Positions 25,318-37,147 of a stretch of DNA of 64,000 nucleotides are shown piece by piece. The stretch is taken from positions 4,110,282-4,174,281 of the forward strand of contig MU004230.1 in the NCBI GenBank assembly GCA_010405405.1. Reading direction: 5' to 3'. Numbering within the stretch: position 1 is the first letter of the stretch; each line of letters begins with the position of its first letter. Below the pieces are notes generated by a model. The model worked only from the letters and a program-made list of their open reading frames with translations. It did not search any database and was not told the DNA's origin. The translations under genes were made by a program, and so were the position numbers. The DNA comes from Microthyrium microscopicum. Taxonomy: Eukaryota; Ascomycota; Dothideomycetes; Microthyriales; Microthyriaceae.

Positions 25318-26576
25318 ATGAGTGCTTACCGTACGAACATGTCTCTTTTTCCATCGCAACTGTCTCAGTCTTACTCACCACATGTGCTCATCATTGTGTG
25401 TTGCCATGCCATATTTCATGGAACAGATCCTTCCGATGAGTCTCACTGGGCACTGCAGTCATTCCAGCGCGGGTCGGCCACCAAAAAGAGTGAACATTTT
25501 ACGTTCTTACAGCATATTGACTCCGCATTACGGTTATTACAAGCGGCGTATCACCAAGGCGATATCATATTCACTGGCGGGTTCACTAATCAGTCATACC
25601 CAGATCTTAGCGAAGCACGCGGTTATCTGAACGCTGCACGATACATTGTGTCCAAAGATAATATCACCTATAATGGCATATCCTTACAAGATCATGTCCA
25701 TTTAGAAGAATACGCCACAGACACTTTCCAAAATATCCTCTTCTCTATCATTCGCTATGGTCGAATCAAAGCCTATTACCCTGATGAGGTCATGGTAATT
25801 ACCCATGCGTTTAAGAAGGACAGGGTTCAATTACATTGTGAAGCAATCCAATGGACTCGTCGATTCACTGTCCATGGCATAGATCCCGACTTTGACGGTA
25901 AGTGGTTTTTCACTCTCTTCTCAAACGCTTGTTTGGTCTGCTCAGGCTCTACCCGTTAAGGTTGTTATCTTGCGCGTTGCTCTCGGAAATTTTACACTTC
26001 GAGTCTATCGGTGGATCATGATCGCTGCAACCATAAGCCCTGATGTATCGTCGAGATATCCATGCTCATAGCAACAATATCCCCGCTGAGATCAGGGAAT
26101 GACATCACAATAACAAGGCCTTGTATTGGAAAGTTATGAAGAGCCGCGACGATAGTCACGATACCTTGATCAATAGCGTGGAGAAAAACCAGATTTTGAT
26201 GGCATCACGTTTACAGCTTATTGCTCTACTCGAGTCATTTTGCAGTTTTTGATATTAGATACTATGCGGCTAAGATCCGACGGTGTATACTCCGCATCTT
26301 CTCTTCAATTGTTCCAACTGGGGCTATAAACAAATATTTTGATGCGACGTCATTTTAATATCGCGAGCAGGAGAAGTGCTAACTTCATTAGTTGCTGAGC
26401 GGACTCAAGTTGAAGCGTTGGAGCGGAGAAATGCTCACGAGCCGTTTGTGAATGATCCATATGGTGTTGGCTTGGTACTATCTGGTAAACGCCATGCCAG
26501 AGGATGGTCTGATTCCCAGTTGGAGCATATTTCACAAGACCAGGCTCCAGTGATTCAAAGATTTTTAGCTTGGTAA
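25318..26576 (+). CDS. DUF218 (YdcF-like) domain protein
   Basis: Exon 1 (25318-25897) ends at GTAAGTGG. Exon 2 (26392-26576) follows a CTAAC branch point and TTCATTAG acceptor. The product is 254 residues in frame. The core reads as a DUF218 fold: a first strand LIIVCCHAIFHG, then a SHWALQSFQRG segment, the I-I-F-T-G-G-F-T strand-loop, an SEARGYL helix and a second half with VMVITHAFKKDR. Fungal members of this family are uncharacterised; bacterial relatives are linked to cell-envelope processes and are predicted to bind nucleotide-like ligands. The start is uncertain: in-frame ATGs lie at 25198, 25318 and 25339, and only the sequence after 25339 looks conserved. The 494-base intron is long for this genome. 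Confidence 0.75.
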
Positions 26577-26893
26577 GTTATCTTGATGCTCCTTGAAGAC
26601 TTGGTTGGGATATATCAAGTCACTTCTATCAACGGTTGGCCACTAGATTGGTGAACACAAGAGCCTGAATTCGTTTATGTATGGAGTGACAGTCGCAGAT
26701 GGGAGGATCTGTACGTTACTTATCAGTCGGCATTGAAGTTATCTCAATTTCGGTTTCAGTGAATTGATGAAGTTGTCACATTGGCACATTCTCGCTTTCA
26801 CATAAAAGTTCTCAACGAAAGTACAGTGGTTTTAGCTAACACTCGACTACCAGGTCTGGAGGCGAAAGCGGTCACGAAATATTTCCAGAAAAG

Positions 26894-27437
26894 TTACCAT
26901 GGCAGGATCAAAACCAGCCAACCACAGTATATCTCCAGTAACTGCACTGGATATGAAAACATATCTGAGCTAGTACATTCACGACTTTGAAGATCTTTCA
27001 ACGTAAACTGTCGACCTCCCGTTACCTTGTCAGTGAACATTTCGAGAGCCAATTCTTCAACGAAAGGCTCTGTTGGCTCCAAAAGAGCCAACAGTCGTGG
27101 CAAATAAAGGGCACACTCGAGAAAGACAACAAGATCCAAGATGTAGTAACTAATTGACCCAAAACTCGACTCAAAGCTCTCAGAATACGCGGAATATGCT
27201 CGTCCCTCAAGGCTGACTAGCTGAATCTTTGGAAACCATTCATTCTAGACCTCTTTTCTGATTCTATAACAATGGTATCATTGCTTTCCTTTAAATATGG
27301 AGTGCGTGAGACTATCCTCATGAAGGCAATATCGCCATGAACGAGCTTCTCAACCCCGAACCGCAAAGATCGGGTCACTCCAACTATCTCGCGATAGATC
27401 TTTTCTCGGCGTTGAAGTAACGGTAAAAGTTACATCA
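26894..27437 (-). pseudogene. Decayed fragment of an unknown gene
   Basis: Two adjacent minus-strand frames read like one protein. The upstream part (27437 to about 27240) contains REKIYREIVGVTRSLRFGVE; the downstream part (about 27244-26894) contains YILDLVVFLECALYLPRLLA and EPTEPFVEELALEMFTDK. They lie in different frames that meet near 27,240, and a stop closes the first frame on its 5' side. Such Leu-rich text recalls the C-terminal part of fungal F-box or LRR-like proteins, but I cannot name the family. Without an ATG at a sensible place this is best seen as a gene remnant. Confidence 0.3.
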
Positions 27438-27504
27438 AGTGAATATTTGACTCCTCGATCTACCTAGTAATTCACTTATCGTCGTCTGGAGGGAAACATG
27501 AAGG

Positions 27505-27514
27505 CTTTAAAAGG
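27505..27514 (+). promoter_or_regulatory. TATA-like element upstream of the repeat-protein gene
   Basis: CTTTAAAAGG lies about 210 bases before the ATG and is followed by pyrimidine-rich tracts typical of fungal transcription starts. Confidence 0.35.
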
Positions 27515-27724
27515 CTCCTCGAACTCACTCTTCCTTCAACATCATCTCCCTCTCCAACCTACACATTTCCCTCGATACTAACAACATTTCCTGCCTCCTC
27601 TAGTTCCCAACAAAGAAGCATCCATCCCAAGTAAGAAGCTCCCAGTGTTACTCAAAAAAGGTATATCCATCTAACTCCCACATAGCTCTCATCACACCAA
27701 TCCCAACCCAACACTATCTCCAAC

Positions 27725-30322
27725 ATGTCGGACAACACTCTGGAAAGCATCAAGGAAATCATCAGCCAATTCAACCAGTCTCGACGCAGCCAGGCACCAA
27801 CTGTACCATATCTAGAGCGTGTAAGTTGACATTACGTTTGTTCAAGCAACTCAAGCTAACATAAATTGTAGGATCGAGACACACATGTTGCACAATCCCG
27901 AAAAGTTTATGAATCGGCCATAGCGTTCGCCAAAGCAATGAAGGAAGTCCCGGATATCAAGAATTTGATACGCGAGAAGTCTATAGAGTTCGATGATATT
28001 CTACGGGATATGGCTCAGAACCATCGTTCTCGTTTTTCATCGTTGGAGGTTGATACAACAGGTCCTCAGCGTGTGCAGGAGGGCCCGTCTGTAGGACCTC
28101 ATCACAATCAGCAAGCCGCTCGGAATGTGCAGTATGACCAGAATGGGACTCGAGGCCAGAATGCTTGGACTGCTGCTCAAGCTCAGGCTCGCCAACAACA
28201 GGCTCGCCAGCAACAGGCTCGGGCTGCGCAAATTGACCAACCTGTAGGTGCAAATCAACTGTCACAGGTCGCTTCGCATGCGCAGTACAGCCGCAGTGTG
28301 CCTCAAGGCCAGCATGCTCAAGGTGCCAATCCTCAAGCTCACAATGACTCTGCAAAGTCAACTACTGAGTCTGTTCAACAATTTATGGCTGCAAATAGGC
28401 TTCGGTCTGCGGCTTTGAGAGCTCAATGTGCCAACAACATTCTAGGAGCTCCTCAATCTCAGGGCGGTCATCAACAGGATCGGCCTGTGCAAGCTGGTCA
28501 AGCTGTAGTCGTATATCAACATCCACACCCTGGGCATTCTGCTCAATATGGCCAGCGCTTGGCTCAAGACCAGTATACTCAAGGTGCTGCTCCTCAAGCC
28601 CAATATGGTAACAATGCCCCAGGCGCTTCTCAAGCTCAATATGGCAACAATGCTCCGGCTGCTGCTCAACCTCAGGGTTGCCAGCAACAAAATTGGCCTG
28701 TACAAGCTGGACAAGCTGTAGGCGTATATCAACATCCACACCCCGGTCATCCTGCTCAGTATGGCCAGAATCATGCTCAAGGCCAGTATACTCAAAATGC
28801 TGCCCCTCAAGCTCAGAACAACTATGAATGGAATTATACTGCCGCGGATGCTCCCCATTTACCTGGAAATTGGTTTCCTTCTGTCGCCTGGTGGTACACT
28901 CCATCTGGCAACAATGCTCCAGGCGCTTCTCAAGCTCAGGGTAGTCATCAGTGGACACCGCCAGACAAAACTGACCCATGTGTTCGCCAGGCCCTTCAGA
29001 CTACCAACCTTCTGAAAGCTTTGGTGGCATATGTACAGTCGACGGATTTGTTAGGCACAAGCCCCAATACGACGAGCCTTACGCGTGAACAGGGTGTACA
29101 GGTTTTGCAAATGATTATGCAACATCTGCGGGCAGGCAACAAGTTTTGGAATCACCCATTGAATTCTCAGGCCAATCACTATGCTAAAGCCATTCAGAAA
29201 GCTCAAGCTGGCGTTCATGCTCATGGCCAAGCATTGCAGGCAATCCCATCGGTACCAGTGCCAGCACCTAAAAAGGCTCCTCTTCGAAAAGCGAATACAA
29301 TCCAACCTCCACAGACTGGTCTACCTGCTCATTCTGGACTGACTTTTCAGCTCGAACAGGTCAATATTAGTGGACAAGGCCCTCAGCATACACATGTTCC
29401 TCCTATGCATACTTTGACAAATCCACCTCCACAAGCGAATCAATATGCTCAAATTGATCTACAAGGTCCAAGTAGTCAGCGCGTACAACTCCCTCAATAT
29501 GGCGCACCGCTCCAACTACCCGTCCATACTGCTCCGCAACAACAACCCTTCCAGATGATTCATCCCACTAAAACTGCTCAACCTGGTCAAAAAGTACAAG
29601 ATTCCCATGACTTGATGACAGTCCCAAATGAGATAGCACCGGCTCATACTCTACCGGATCAGGTCAATGCAGAAAAACGGACTGATCGCAATCGCAAGAT
29701 GTATAATATGTTCAAACACATGAACGATAATTTGGGAGCTCATCGTCTCAAAACTTTGGAAGAAAAAGCTGCTCTTGAACAGGAAAAAGCTGATTTTGAG
29801 AAAGAAAAAGCCGCTTTTGCACAAAAACAGGCTGTTTTCGCCCAGAAAGATGGGGTGATTGACGAAGCTACTCCTGAGAAGACTGCTACTGGGGTTGAAG
29901 AAGTCGCAGATCATGAAGAAGCAGCTGGCAATGAAGTGGCTACTGGACATGAAGAGAGTACCAGTGTTGAAGAGAGTACTGGCCTTGAAAAAAATGATAG
30001 AGGTGACGAGTCTGCTGATGTTGAAGAACCTCATCGGGCTGACGAAGGTCCTCAGTCTCAGGAAGCTGCTCAAGATGTCCCGGCTCAAGAAGACATTCAG
30101 GTTACTCAGAATGAAGAGCCTTCCGAGGATGGCGAGGCTCCAGTCACACCTCCCAAGAATACTCAGTCGCCGATACTTCCCAAAGCTGGCGAATTCCATG
30201 TCACTATCTCAAAGAAGAAGAACAAACCTTCCAAAACAACTGGCAAAAAGCGCGATCGCAGCTCTCCTTCAAAGAACATTGAGTCGCCAAAGCCTGCCAG
30301 CAAGAAGCAGAAGCGTGCTTAG
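27725..30322 (+). CDS. Gln/Ala-rich repeat protein with coiled coil and basic tail, unknown function
   Basis: A 96-base exon (27725-27820) and a 50-base intron with CTAAC branch point precede one long exon (27872-30322), giving 848 residues. The N-terminal 85 residues are ordinary and partly helical. Residues about 90-350 are rich in Q, A, G and Y and contain two copies of a 71-residue unit (starting near residues 237 and 308), marked by VYQHPHPGH and AQYGQ. Residues about 660-690 form an E/K/A coiled coil (LEEKAALEQEK). A Glu-rich degenerate repeat region (about 695-790) follows, then a Lys-rich, Ser/Pro-containing tail that should act as a nuclear localisation signal. No signal peptide or membrane segment is seen. 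It resembles low-complexity nuclear or RNA-associated proteins, but I recognise no family. Confidence 0.8.
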
Positions 30323-30498
30323 GTGTCGATCATTTGAATATCTCGGCGAATTGTTTGAGGCTCTTATGGAACACACTACGAAGTACTAATCTACTGGTAT
30401 ATTAGATGTTGAGATTGGGAGATTTCGATTGCACTCCGGTACATAGCAGTCTATAAATCTGATAATGATAATTGTGCTTGACTTTACTGCCACTCTCC

Positions 30499-32360
30499 CT
30501 ACAATTGCATCGAATCAGAGTCACCAAGAATATCTACTGATTCTCTAAACTGGTCTCGCAAGTATCTAGTAATGGCAATCAACTTCTCATCCTGAAAGCG
30601 CCTGGTTACCAGCTGCAAAGAAAGCGGCATGCCATGGTAGAACTCCGGATCCCCTGATTCTCATGTTAGTACCACTTTCCAAACATCAACAATATAATGA
30701 CTCGGTCAACTTACACATCTGCCTCATCTCTTCATCTACATCACTCACGAAGTCTTCCGTCCTCTCAGCACCATCAAGATTCTTGTCTACAAAACCATCT
30801 ATTTCAAACTCTGATGTTGGGACAGCCAAAGCAGGATAGTCCAACAAGTTCCAAACACTCGTATACGACATATACCTCGCCGTACCATGGCGACTCGCGA
30901 CCCATGGTGCTACAGGACATATTATAACATCAAAAGTACCTTCCCATTTGCCGTTTTGGTCATTAAATGATCCAGTCTCATTCCAGTGCTTCACATATTC
31001 GATGCGGTATTCTTCTCTTTTTTCGAGCCAGTAGTCTTGTTCCTCCCTGGTCAGTTTGTTGACACAGGGGTTGTCGTCAATGATCCATTTTGCCAATGGC
31101 TGCATTGGTTCACCCATACGTGAGAGAAGTTCATGTTCCTCGGCACCACCATCTGTGAAGTAGAGACTGGAGAAAATGGCCCATGCTTCGTCATGTTTGT
31201 AAGGCTTGAAGTCCGCTATAGCAATGTTTGGAAGAACCGACAGCCTGGAGACTATGTTCTTGAGAGCTCGATTTATGGGGGGATGCGGCAAAACTACTTC
31301 GTCATGCCACATAATTCCAATTCGAAGGGGCATCTCTGCGCTTGCTGATATTTCAACGGGAGTCCACAACATGGGAATCAAAGATGGCTCTTCCAGCCAG
31401 GGTTATGCGTCAAGGATGACCTGCATAAACAATTCGATGCCATCCAAATCTTTACATAGAGGCCCCAGTGTTGTGAGGAGAGTGTCCGCTCCAGGGAGCG
31501 TGCTACTCCACCCAATAGTCGGTATACGAAAAGCAGTAGGTTTAAATCCATACAAGCCACAGGCTGCGGCAGGTATTCGCACACTCCCTGCCGTGTCTGT
31601 TCCGATACCCAAGACACTTCCACCGCAAGCAATCAATGCGCTTTCACCGCCACTGGAGCCTCCAGAAGAAGTATCTGTATTCCACGGATTGACGGTAGTG
31701 CCCCAGAGACTGGACACCGTTTCTAGTTGAGCCATTGTTTGCGGTACTGTGGTTCTGGCGTGAAAAATAGCCCCAGCTCGTGTTAGAATTCGAAGGACAA
31801 GCGCATCGGATTTCGGCGGTGGATGGTTCCAGAAAGTACAATAACCAGATGAAAGACGGAGACCTTGCATACCAATACACTCTTTGACGGAGATACATAA
31901 ACCGTGAAGAGGTCCAATTGGCTTTTTATGTTCTGCCCAAAACTCGTCTAGATGGCGAGCACGAGACAGTGCTGTCTCAGGCAGTAGTTCGGTGATGCAA
32001 CTCGTCTTTTGTTACATTAGCAAATGTAAATTGTTCATAGACTTAACGTACCAACTGCTGCGCCATAGCAGCACGCTTGAGGTATGCCATGGTGGCATCT
32101 GATGCTGATATTCTTCCACCTGAGATTTGGTTCACCAGACTAGAAGTGGACAAACAAACAATAGTTGTCTCGACAGCAGGTAATAGTTCAGGTAGTATTT
32201 CCACAACTTTCTTCGGTAAGTTGGGTAGTGTCTTTGGTATAGAACCTGGTAGCTCTGCTATTGTCGAATCCCGATAATCTTGTGCTTCTTTGGCGATAGG
32301 TCTCCATGTTTCTATCATCTTCCCTTTCTCTCGATCCTTAGCTCTTTTCCGTTTCGTCAT
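30499..32360 (-). pseudogene. Acetamidase-type amidase with one in-frame stop
   Basis: Exons 32360-32052, 32005-30715 and 30653-30499 join to 585 codons. The amidase signature domain is complete: catalytic Lys in ISVKE, the Gly/Ser loop SSGGSSGGE, and the Ser-containing GTDTAGSVRIP segment. The C-terminal PLSLQLV block follows the last intron, which has a TACTAAC branch point. Family members are amdS-like and hydrolyse short amides. The reading frame is open everywhere except for one TAA at 31403-31405 (GCA TAA CCC), just before the segment P-W-L-E-E-P, where relatives have a sense codon. One C-to-T change from CAA would produce it. The stop would remove the C-terminal half, although both halves look well preserved. 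It may be a recent nonsense allele, a sequencing error or, least likely, read-through. Confidence 0.85.
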
Positions 32361-33395
32361 GGCTAGATTTGAGAAATAATTCTAGAACTCTATTTGACGA
32401 TAGTAGGATCGCTGGCCTTATGTTGATCGAAGTGCGTATAACGAGCAGGCAGCAATAGGCACCTGAGCAGCTAAGGTGCATTATGCATGAACATGAAGAC
32501 TACTACCGTCCAATATGGCCAGCATTTCCACTACATGTTTTCTCAAGAGGCTGCATTATCTTCGTTACAGTCAATCGGCCTTGTTTTTTTTGGGGGGGTG
32601 CTGCTCTTCGGAAATGGCAAAATGCTATCATATCATGAATCTCGAGGTACCTGTTGTTGCACTGTAAACTCATAGGAGGGTTCTAGGATTCGAGACACGG
32701 TGAGGTTACCACTAAAGAATAGTCTCGATCGTAGCTAGCACTTAGGTTAGTGTTCACACGGTGTATACACGGTTCAATCGCCGTCATTGCTGCCTTGTTC
32801 GCGTAGTTCTTGCCAAAAGAGCGTGGTCAGGGTGGACACACGGTGAGAGTACCACTTTTTGGATCCCGCAGACCACGTATGAGAAGATTCAAACAATGTC
32901 ATAGAAAGTAATGTATACACTTTGACACTATAATTTCTTCCCCAAACCTCGATAACTTTCGTCCACCATAGGTTAAAACTTGCGCGGACTACTCTGTAGC
33001 GCCAAATTCTGCCAATGACAATTGCAGAGAAGCGTTGTGGACTGCCGCATGCTGACTTACACCCAGATGTAGAATGTGCTTGCGTTTTTGACACCCCCTT
33101 ATATATTGAATTCACAGATATCAACCAATCATAGCTCGCTAAGCGTAGAGAGTTGCAAAGTTGGGACCCAAGACAGAGCTCTACCGTACCAAACTAGATG
33201 CTATTCTTATATGATTGGTCGATAACTGTGAATCCGATATATGAGGGGGTGTCAAAAACGCAAGCACATTCTACATCTGGGTGTATACGGCCAAGAACTT
33301 GTATATCGCTCAGCCTAACGGCGCAACAGTCAGATTCAATTCTTCCCAGAACTCTATTTTCACGAGGCTCACTTACATTGCGACTCATTCCAGAT
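32361..33395. other. Intergenic region with inverted repeat
   Basis: No supported gene. It contains a T8G7 homopolymer junction near 32585 and a 76 bp inverted repeat (separate entry) in front of the membrane-protein gene. Confidence 0.5.
33058..33285. repeat. 76 bp inverted repeat with 76 bp spacer
   Basis: Arm 33058-33133 is the reverse complement of arm 33210-33285, with roughly nine in ten bases matching. The arms start with TACACCCAGATGTAGAATGT and share TTTTTGACACCCCC. The spacer is unrelated. Total size 228 bp. It could be a small MITE-type element or a self-complementary hairpin; no transposase is present. Confidence 0.8.
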
Positions 33396-34614
33396 ATGTG
33401 CTCAAACGTGGGTGCTTCTAATGCAGCGTTTGCAGGTATAGGCGTAAGTGATCCCCACACATTCATTCCTAGACTTAGAGCCACATAGAGCGATATATGA
33501 CATGACTGAACGAACTTAGATATTTATTGCCTTTGCTTTCCAGGCGATTCTATCCATTGTACTATCTCTTTGGGCCTGGCCTATCAATCACGACATTGCA
33601 GAGATGGAGGAGCATTCTGAGGAAGCTGGAAATGTGGACGAGGTGTTGTCAAAGAAGCAAAGCGTACTGCACGATCTTATACTACTACTCAGCGATGTAC
33701 AGACTTTGAACGGTACATCATAGTGTGAGTTGATTTGTGATTCGAAAGATTTCATTACAATTACAGGAATTGCCCTTCTCGTCAGCGGATTGGCACAGTT
33801 CAAGGGACTGAGCTTATACAATCTGCACATCCTTTACGACACGATAAACTTCACGAGGTCTGAATCTATTGCGAAGAAATATGATGAAGACGCTAATCGG
33901 TGATCCAGTGTCTCTAATTGTGCCGGAATTGCGGTTACATTTGGCTACAAGAGAGAATTTCGCAAACTTCGTATCGCACTGGTTATCATCTTTCTATTCC
34001 TTTATGTAGGCTTTACAATAACCTTCGGAATTCGACTGCGAGACTGGTCTGATGAAAAAGCTGGTCTCTGTTATAACACAGTGACAATAGCAACCTCATA
34101 CTCTCAACATCCTACAGCTGATTACGCATACATTGGCATCACATGCCCGTTTATGATAATTGTAACCGTTATAGCTCTTCTTGCTATGGGAAACAAAGAC
34201 CGAGGCTTCTTCAAATCTGAAGTAAGCTCACTGTCACCAGGACAGTTGGCTGGCAACGTGTTTTTCTACGCTTTTCTCCAGTTTCCCCTACATTTTTATA
34301 GTGTAGTTGCCTTGCGAGCTAGCAATCAGAGTCGAATCGATCCTGCTTCTATGTCGGAGAATGAATGGGGCTTTGGACAGGTCGTCAGTGTGATTCTGTT
34401 GGCAGCTATCTTATTCGAATGCTGGAAAACTTGGAGTAGTAGGTGGCATGTTTTGTTTCTCATCATCTGGAAAGCCAACGAACAACCACTAGGTTATCGT
34501 GAGTGGAAAGCTCACCGAATTGAAAGAGCAGGAAACAAACGAGCAGGAGACCACGAACGAGCAGGAAACGAACGACTCGGAGATGACATAGAGCTTGAGG
34601 CAGTTCCTCATTAG
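33396..34614 (+). CDS. Multi-pass membrane protein, unknown function
   Basis: Four exons (33396-33443, 33520-33712, 33767-33857, 33909-34614) join in frame to 345 residues. Membrane segments are seen near residues 17-35 (IFIAFAFQAILSIVLSLWAW), about 85-100, 120-145, 165-185, 205-230 and 245-265. A loop with LNGIALLVSGLAQ and YNLHILYDTINFT is typical of a large fungal family of uncharacterised membrane proteins seen in many Pezizomycotina. The C-terminal 50 residues are hydrophilic and carry an imperfect ERAGN-type repeat. The third intron has a weak donor (GTCTGA), but frame continuity supports it. The start codon is the weakest point: an ATG a little upstream cannot be excluded. Confidence 0.7.
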
Positions 34615-37147
34615 ATCGTACTATGACAGAACAAGTCTTCCTGGGAATGAAAGTATCATTACTGAAAAGGTCATCTGCACGAGCTCAATCAATGCGAGCA
34701 CACAGATAACGCATATTCGTCTTCTTGACAATGAGAATGAATTTACTATGGATTGAGATCACACCAAAATGCCAGTAGAGAATCAACAGATATCGCTGTG
34801 AACAAGATGCTAATCCGTCATCCCTGTATGGCAGTATGACCTGTCAACAGCAGATGAGCAGTTTAATTCACGACAAACACTGCAGTTGAGCTGCATATCA
34901 AAAGCAGTAACAGCATAGCTTACCTCACAATGGGAAGTACAGGCGTAGCTAGCTGCCAGCGATTGACTACTGCGTGCATACATCTGAGACATACATGCGC
35001 TGATAACCTACTAGGTCCGCAGTCAATCCACGTTGTTCTTTTGGGAGAGACAGCATTGGTCAATTTGGGGTTCGTCATGTGCTTCACAGCCCAAGACGGG
35101 TAAAAGCAACCGCGTTTGAAGGCGACTTTGAGCCGCATCTGCTTAATGCGGGGCGTATGTTAGCAAGCGATGTAGCAGTATGGCGACTAGAAGCTAGATG
35201 TAGCCCAGGCACAAGGCGATGCCCGATCACAAGGCGTACGATAGTGGGTTGTACGAGTGCGGAAAACACCAACTACCACTCATCCCATTCACATGTCGAC
35301 ATCAACGACAATCGGTTGTATATTTTAACCTGGTGAATGCCCAACTTACCGCTCTGTAAGCCCGACAGCAGTGCTGTACTCTAACAGGATACGAAGATCG
35401 TCAGTAAAGGTCAGCTGCCCGAGGTGCGCGCACCGGTCAATTTTTGACTGACGAGGAAATGACCATCTCGGTCCCGACATCGGCGTGAAAGTCGAGTTTT
35501 AGTTTAGAACAAGAAAAATAAACAATTGCAAATCATCAATGATGTGCGCGAGGTTGTCATGTGTCGTTGATCAATGCCGCCGTTTGCTCGACATTGGGGT
35601 CCAACGAGCTCATGTTATCCTCCTTAGGCGCATTTGGTCGACGTGGATTCCCAGCAATGGGACGTTCATGAACCATTTTGGGGAGGACCAAGCGGCTGGT
35701 TGCGCTAATTGACTGCCCACGTTGTGACGTTGATCCTTGGTGGTTAAAGAGAGCGGGTTGGTGGCTTTTGGCGAGTTGCTGATTGAGAAGTGGAAAATGA
35801 CTTGCTTGACCAGCAGATGCGGGGATAACCCCATCGGTCATTCATTCCAACCCCAATGATTTCCTAACTTCTGTCTATTGAATTGCGCAATCATGGACGA
35901 ATGAATGGAAAAATGGCGCAAATATGATGGGCCGCCTCACCGGCTGCCTTCTGAGTAGCCTTGCCAGCGCACAATGAGCATTCGAAGGATCAAGTGGATG
36001 TAGCGCAGCACTGTGACATGCTTTGACCCAAGCAGTGCGGTAATTTGCCAATTGGCAACTCGTAGCGCTTCTGTCATGGTGCATAAAACTTGTGACTCGT
36101 CCATAATATTTTTGGGAAAAAAGGGATGTTGGCCTCTAGTAATTTGGCCGGTAAGTTAGATGGGGTGCCAATGTCAAATAATTGGTCATTATCACGGCGT
36201 AGGGACTCGCCTTGATATGAAATATCCCACGCGGTGTAATATCCAGCTGTAAGATCCAAGAAATGGCACCATGGGTTTATCTCCTTCGCAATGATATGAT
36301 GGCCTTCGGTCCATTCTTTACGTTCTTAAGATGCCTTTTGGTTGCCTTTGCGCTTATGCGCGGTTAACGAGGGCTGAAGTTGTGATTCAAGAGCTTCGTA
36401 AGCAACAACTTGCATTGCCCACTAGCCCAGAATGACCTAATTGCTTGGATCTGCCTCTCCTTCAACTTTTGGGTGAACCCAATCCTGCCTTGTGAGCCTT
36501 GGGTCAAGTTGTGTTGATCTCCAAAGCAGCGATCCGAGTTCCGAATGTTGTGCTCTCTCCCGTGCTCATGCTGAAGACGTAATAAATGGATTGAGTGTTT
36601 GACGTGTTGGGCATCTCTAATGAAGCTGGGGAGTGTCTGCAAGTGAACCAAATGACCATAGCTTGGCCCATGTGGGTTGCAGGAGTGGTCCAGAAGCATT
36701 GAGCGCCGATTTCCAATACACCGGTTGGACTACGTCTGTTCCTGCTCTGCTTGAGCATAGTCTGGTGTATCATACACCGAGTATCATGGGATACTTAGTG
36801 CCAGCACATCATGCGGCGCTTCTTCTGTCGAATATTAGATGTTGTGTTGCCCCCAACGAAATTTCCTACTTACCATTTTACCCAGTTCTACACTTCAACA
36901 TTCTGCCTTTAGCTTGTCTTCTGATACCTTTGATACCTTTGATACACTACTCAGCTTTGAAGAAAAGGGTCCGCAGCCCACTTGTACCATATTTGCTTCT
37001 TCGCTTACCGTCGGAGATTACCATCGGACACTGGTTGTCTTTTCGACCTTCTTGTGTAGGTAGCGGCTCAGAGCATTGGCAGTCCCAGTTGCTAATCAAT
37101 CATAGAGAATAGAGTATTAATCTGTTCTTTCTCCGCCGAATTGAGCT
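34615..37147. other. Gene-poor spacer
   Basis: About 2.5 kb with only short overlapping frames on both strands and no recognised domain. A GTGCGCGCAC palindrome lies near 35425 and a short GATACCTTT tandem near 36930. The open frame at 36633-37112 has no support beyond its length. Confidence 0.5.

Larger units (their letters stand above)
26577..27724. other. Intergenic region with possible gene remnant and promoter
   Basis: Apart from the minus-strand remnant, nothing is recognised. The last 230 bases carry a TATA-like CTTTAAAAGG near 27505 and CT-rich tracts leading to the start at 27725. Confidence 0.4.

Noticed and set aside
27981-28979. Long minus-strand frames opposite the Gln/Ala-rich gene
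   Set aside because: They are antisense shadows of a repetitive coding exon; the periodic sequence keeps several frames open.
30653-30715. Second disabling change at the last intron of the amidase
   Set aside because: Using the acceptor AATCAG after the TACTAAC branch site gives a clean in-frame junction (codon TGG), so only one stop remains.
36633-37112. 159-codon plus-strand frame as a gene
   Set aside because: No domain, no plausible promoter, and several overlapping frames of similar size exist on the other strand.
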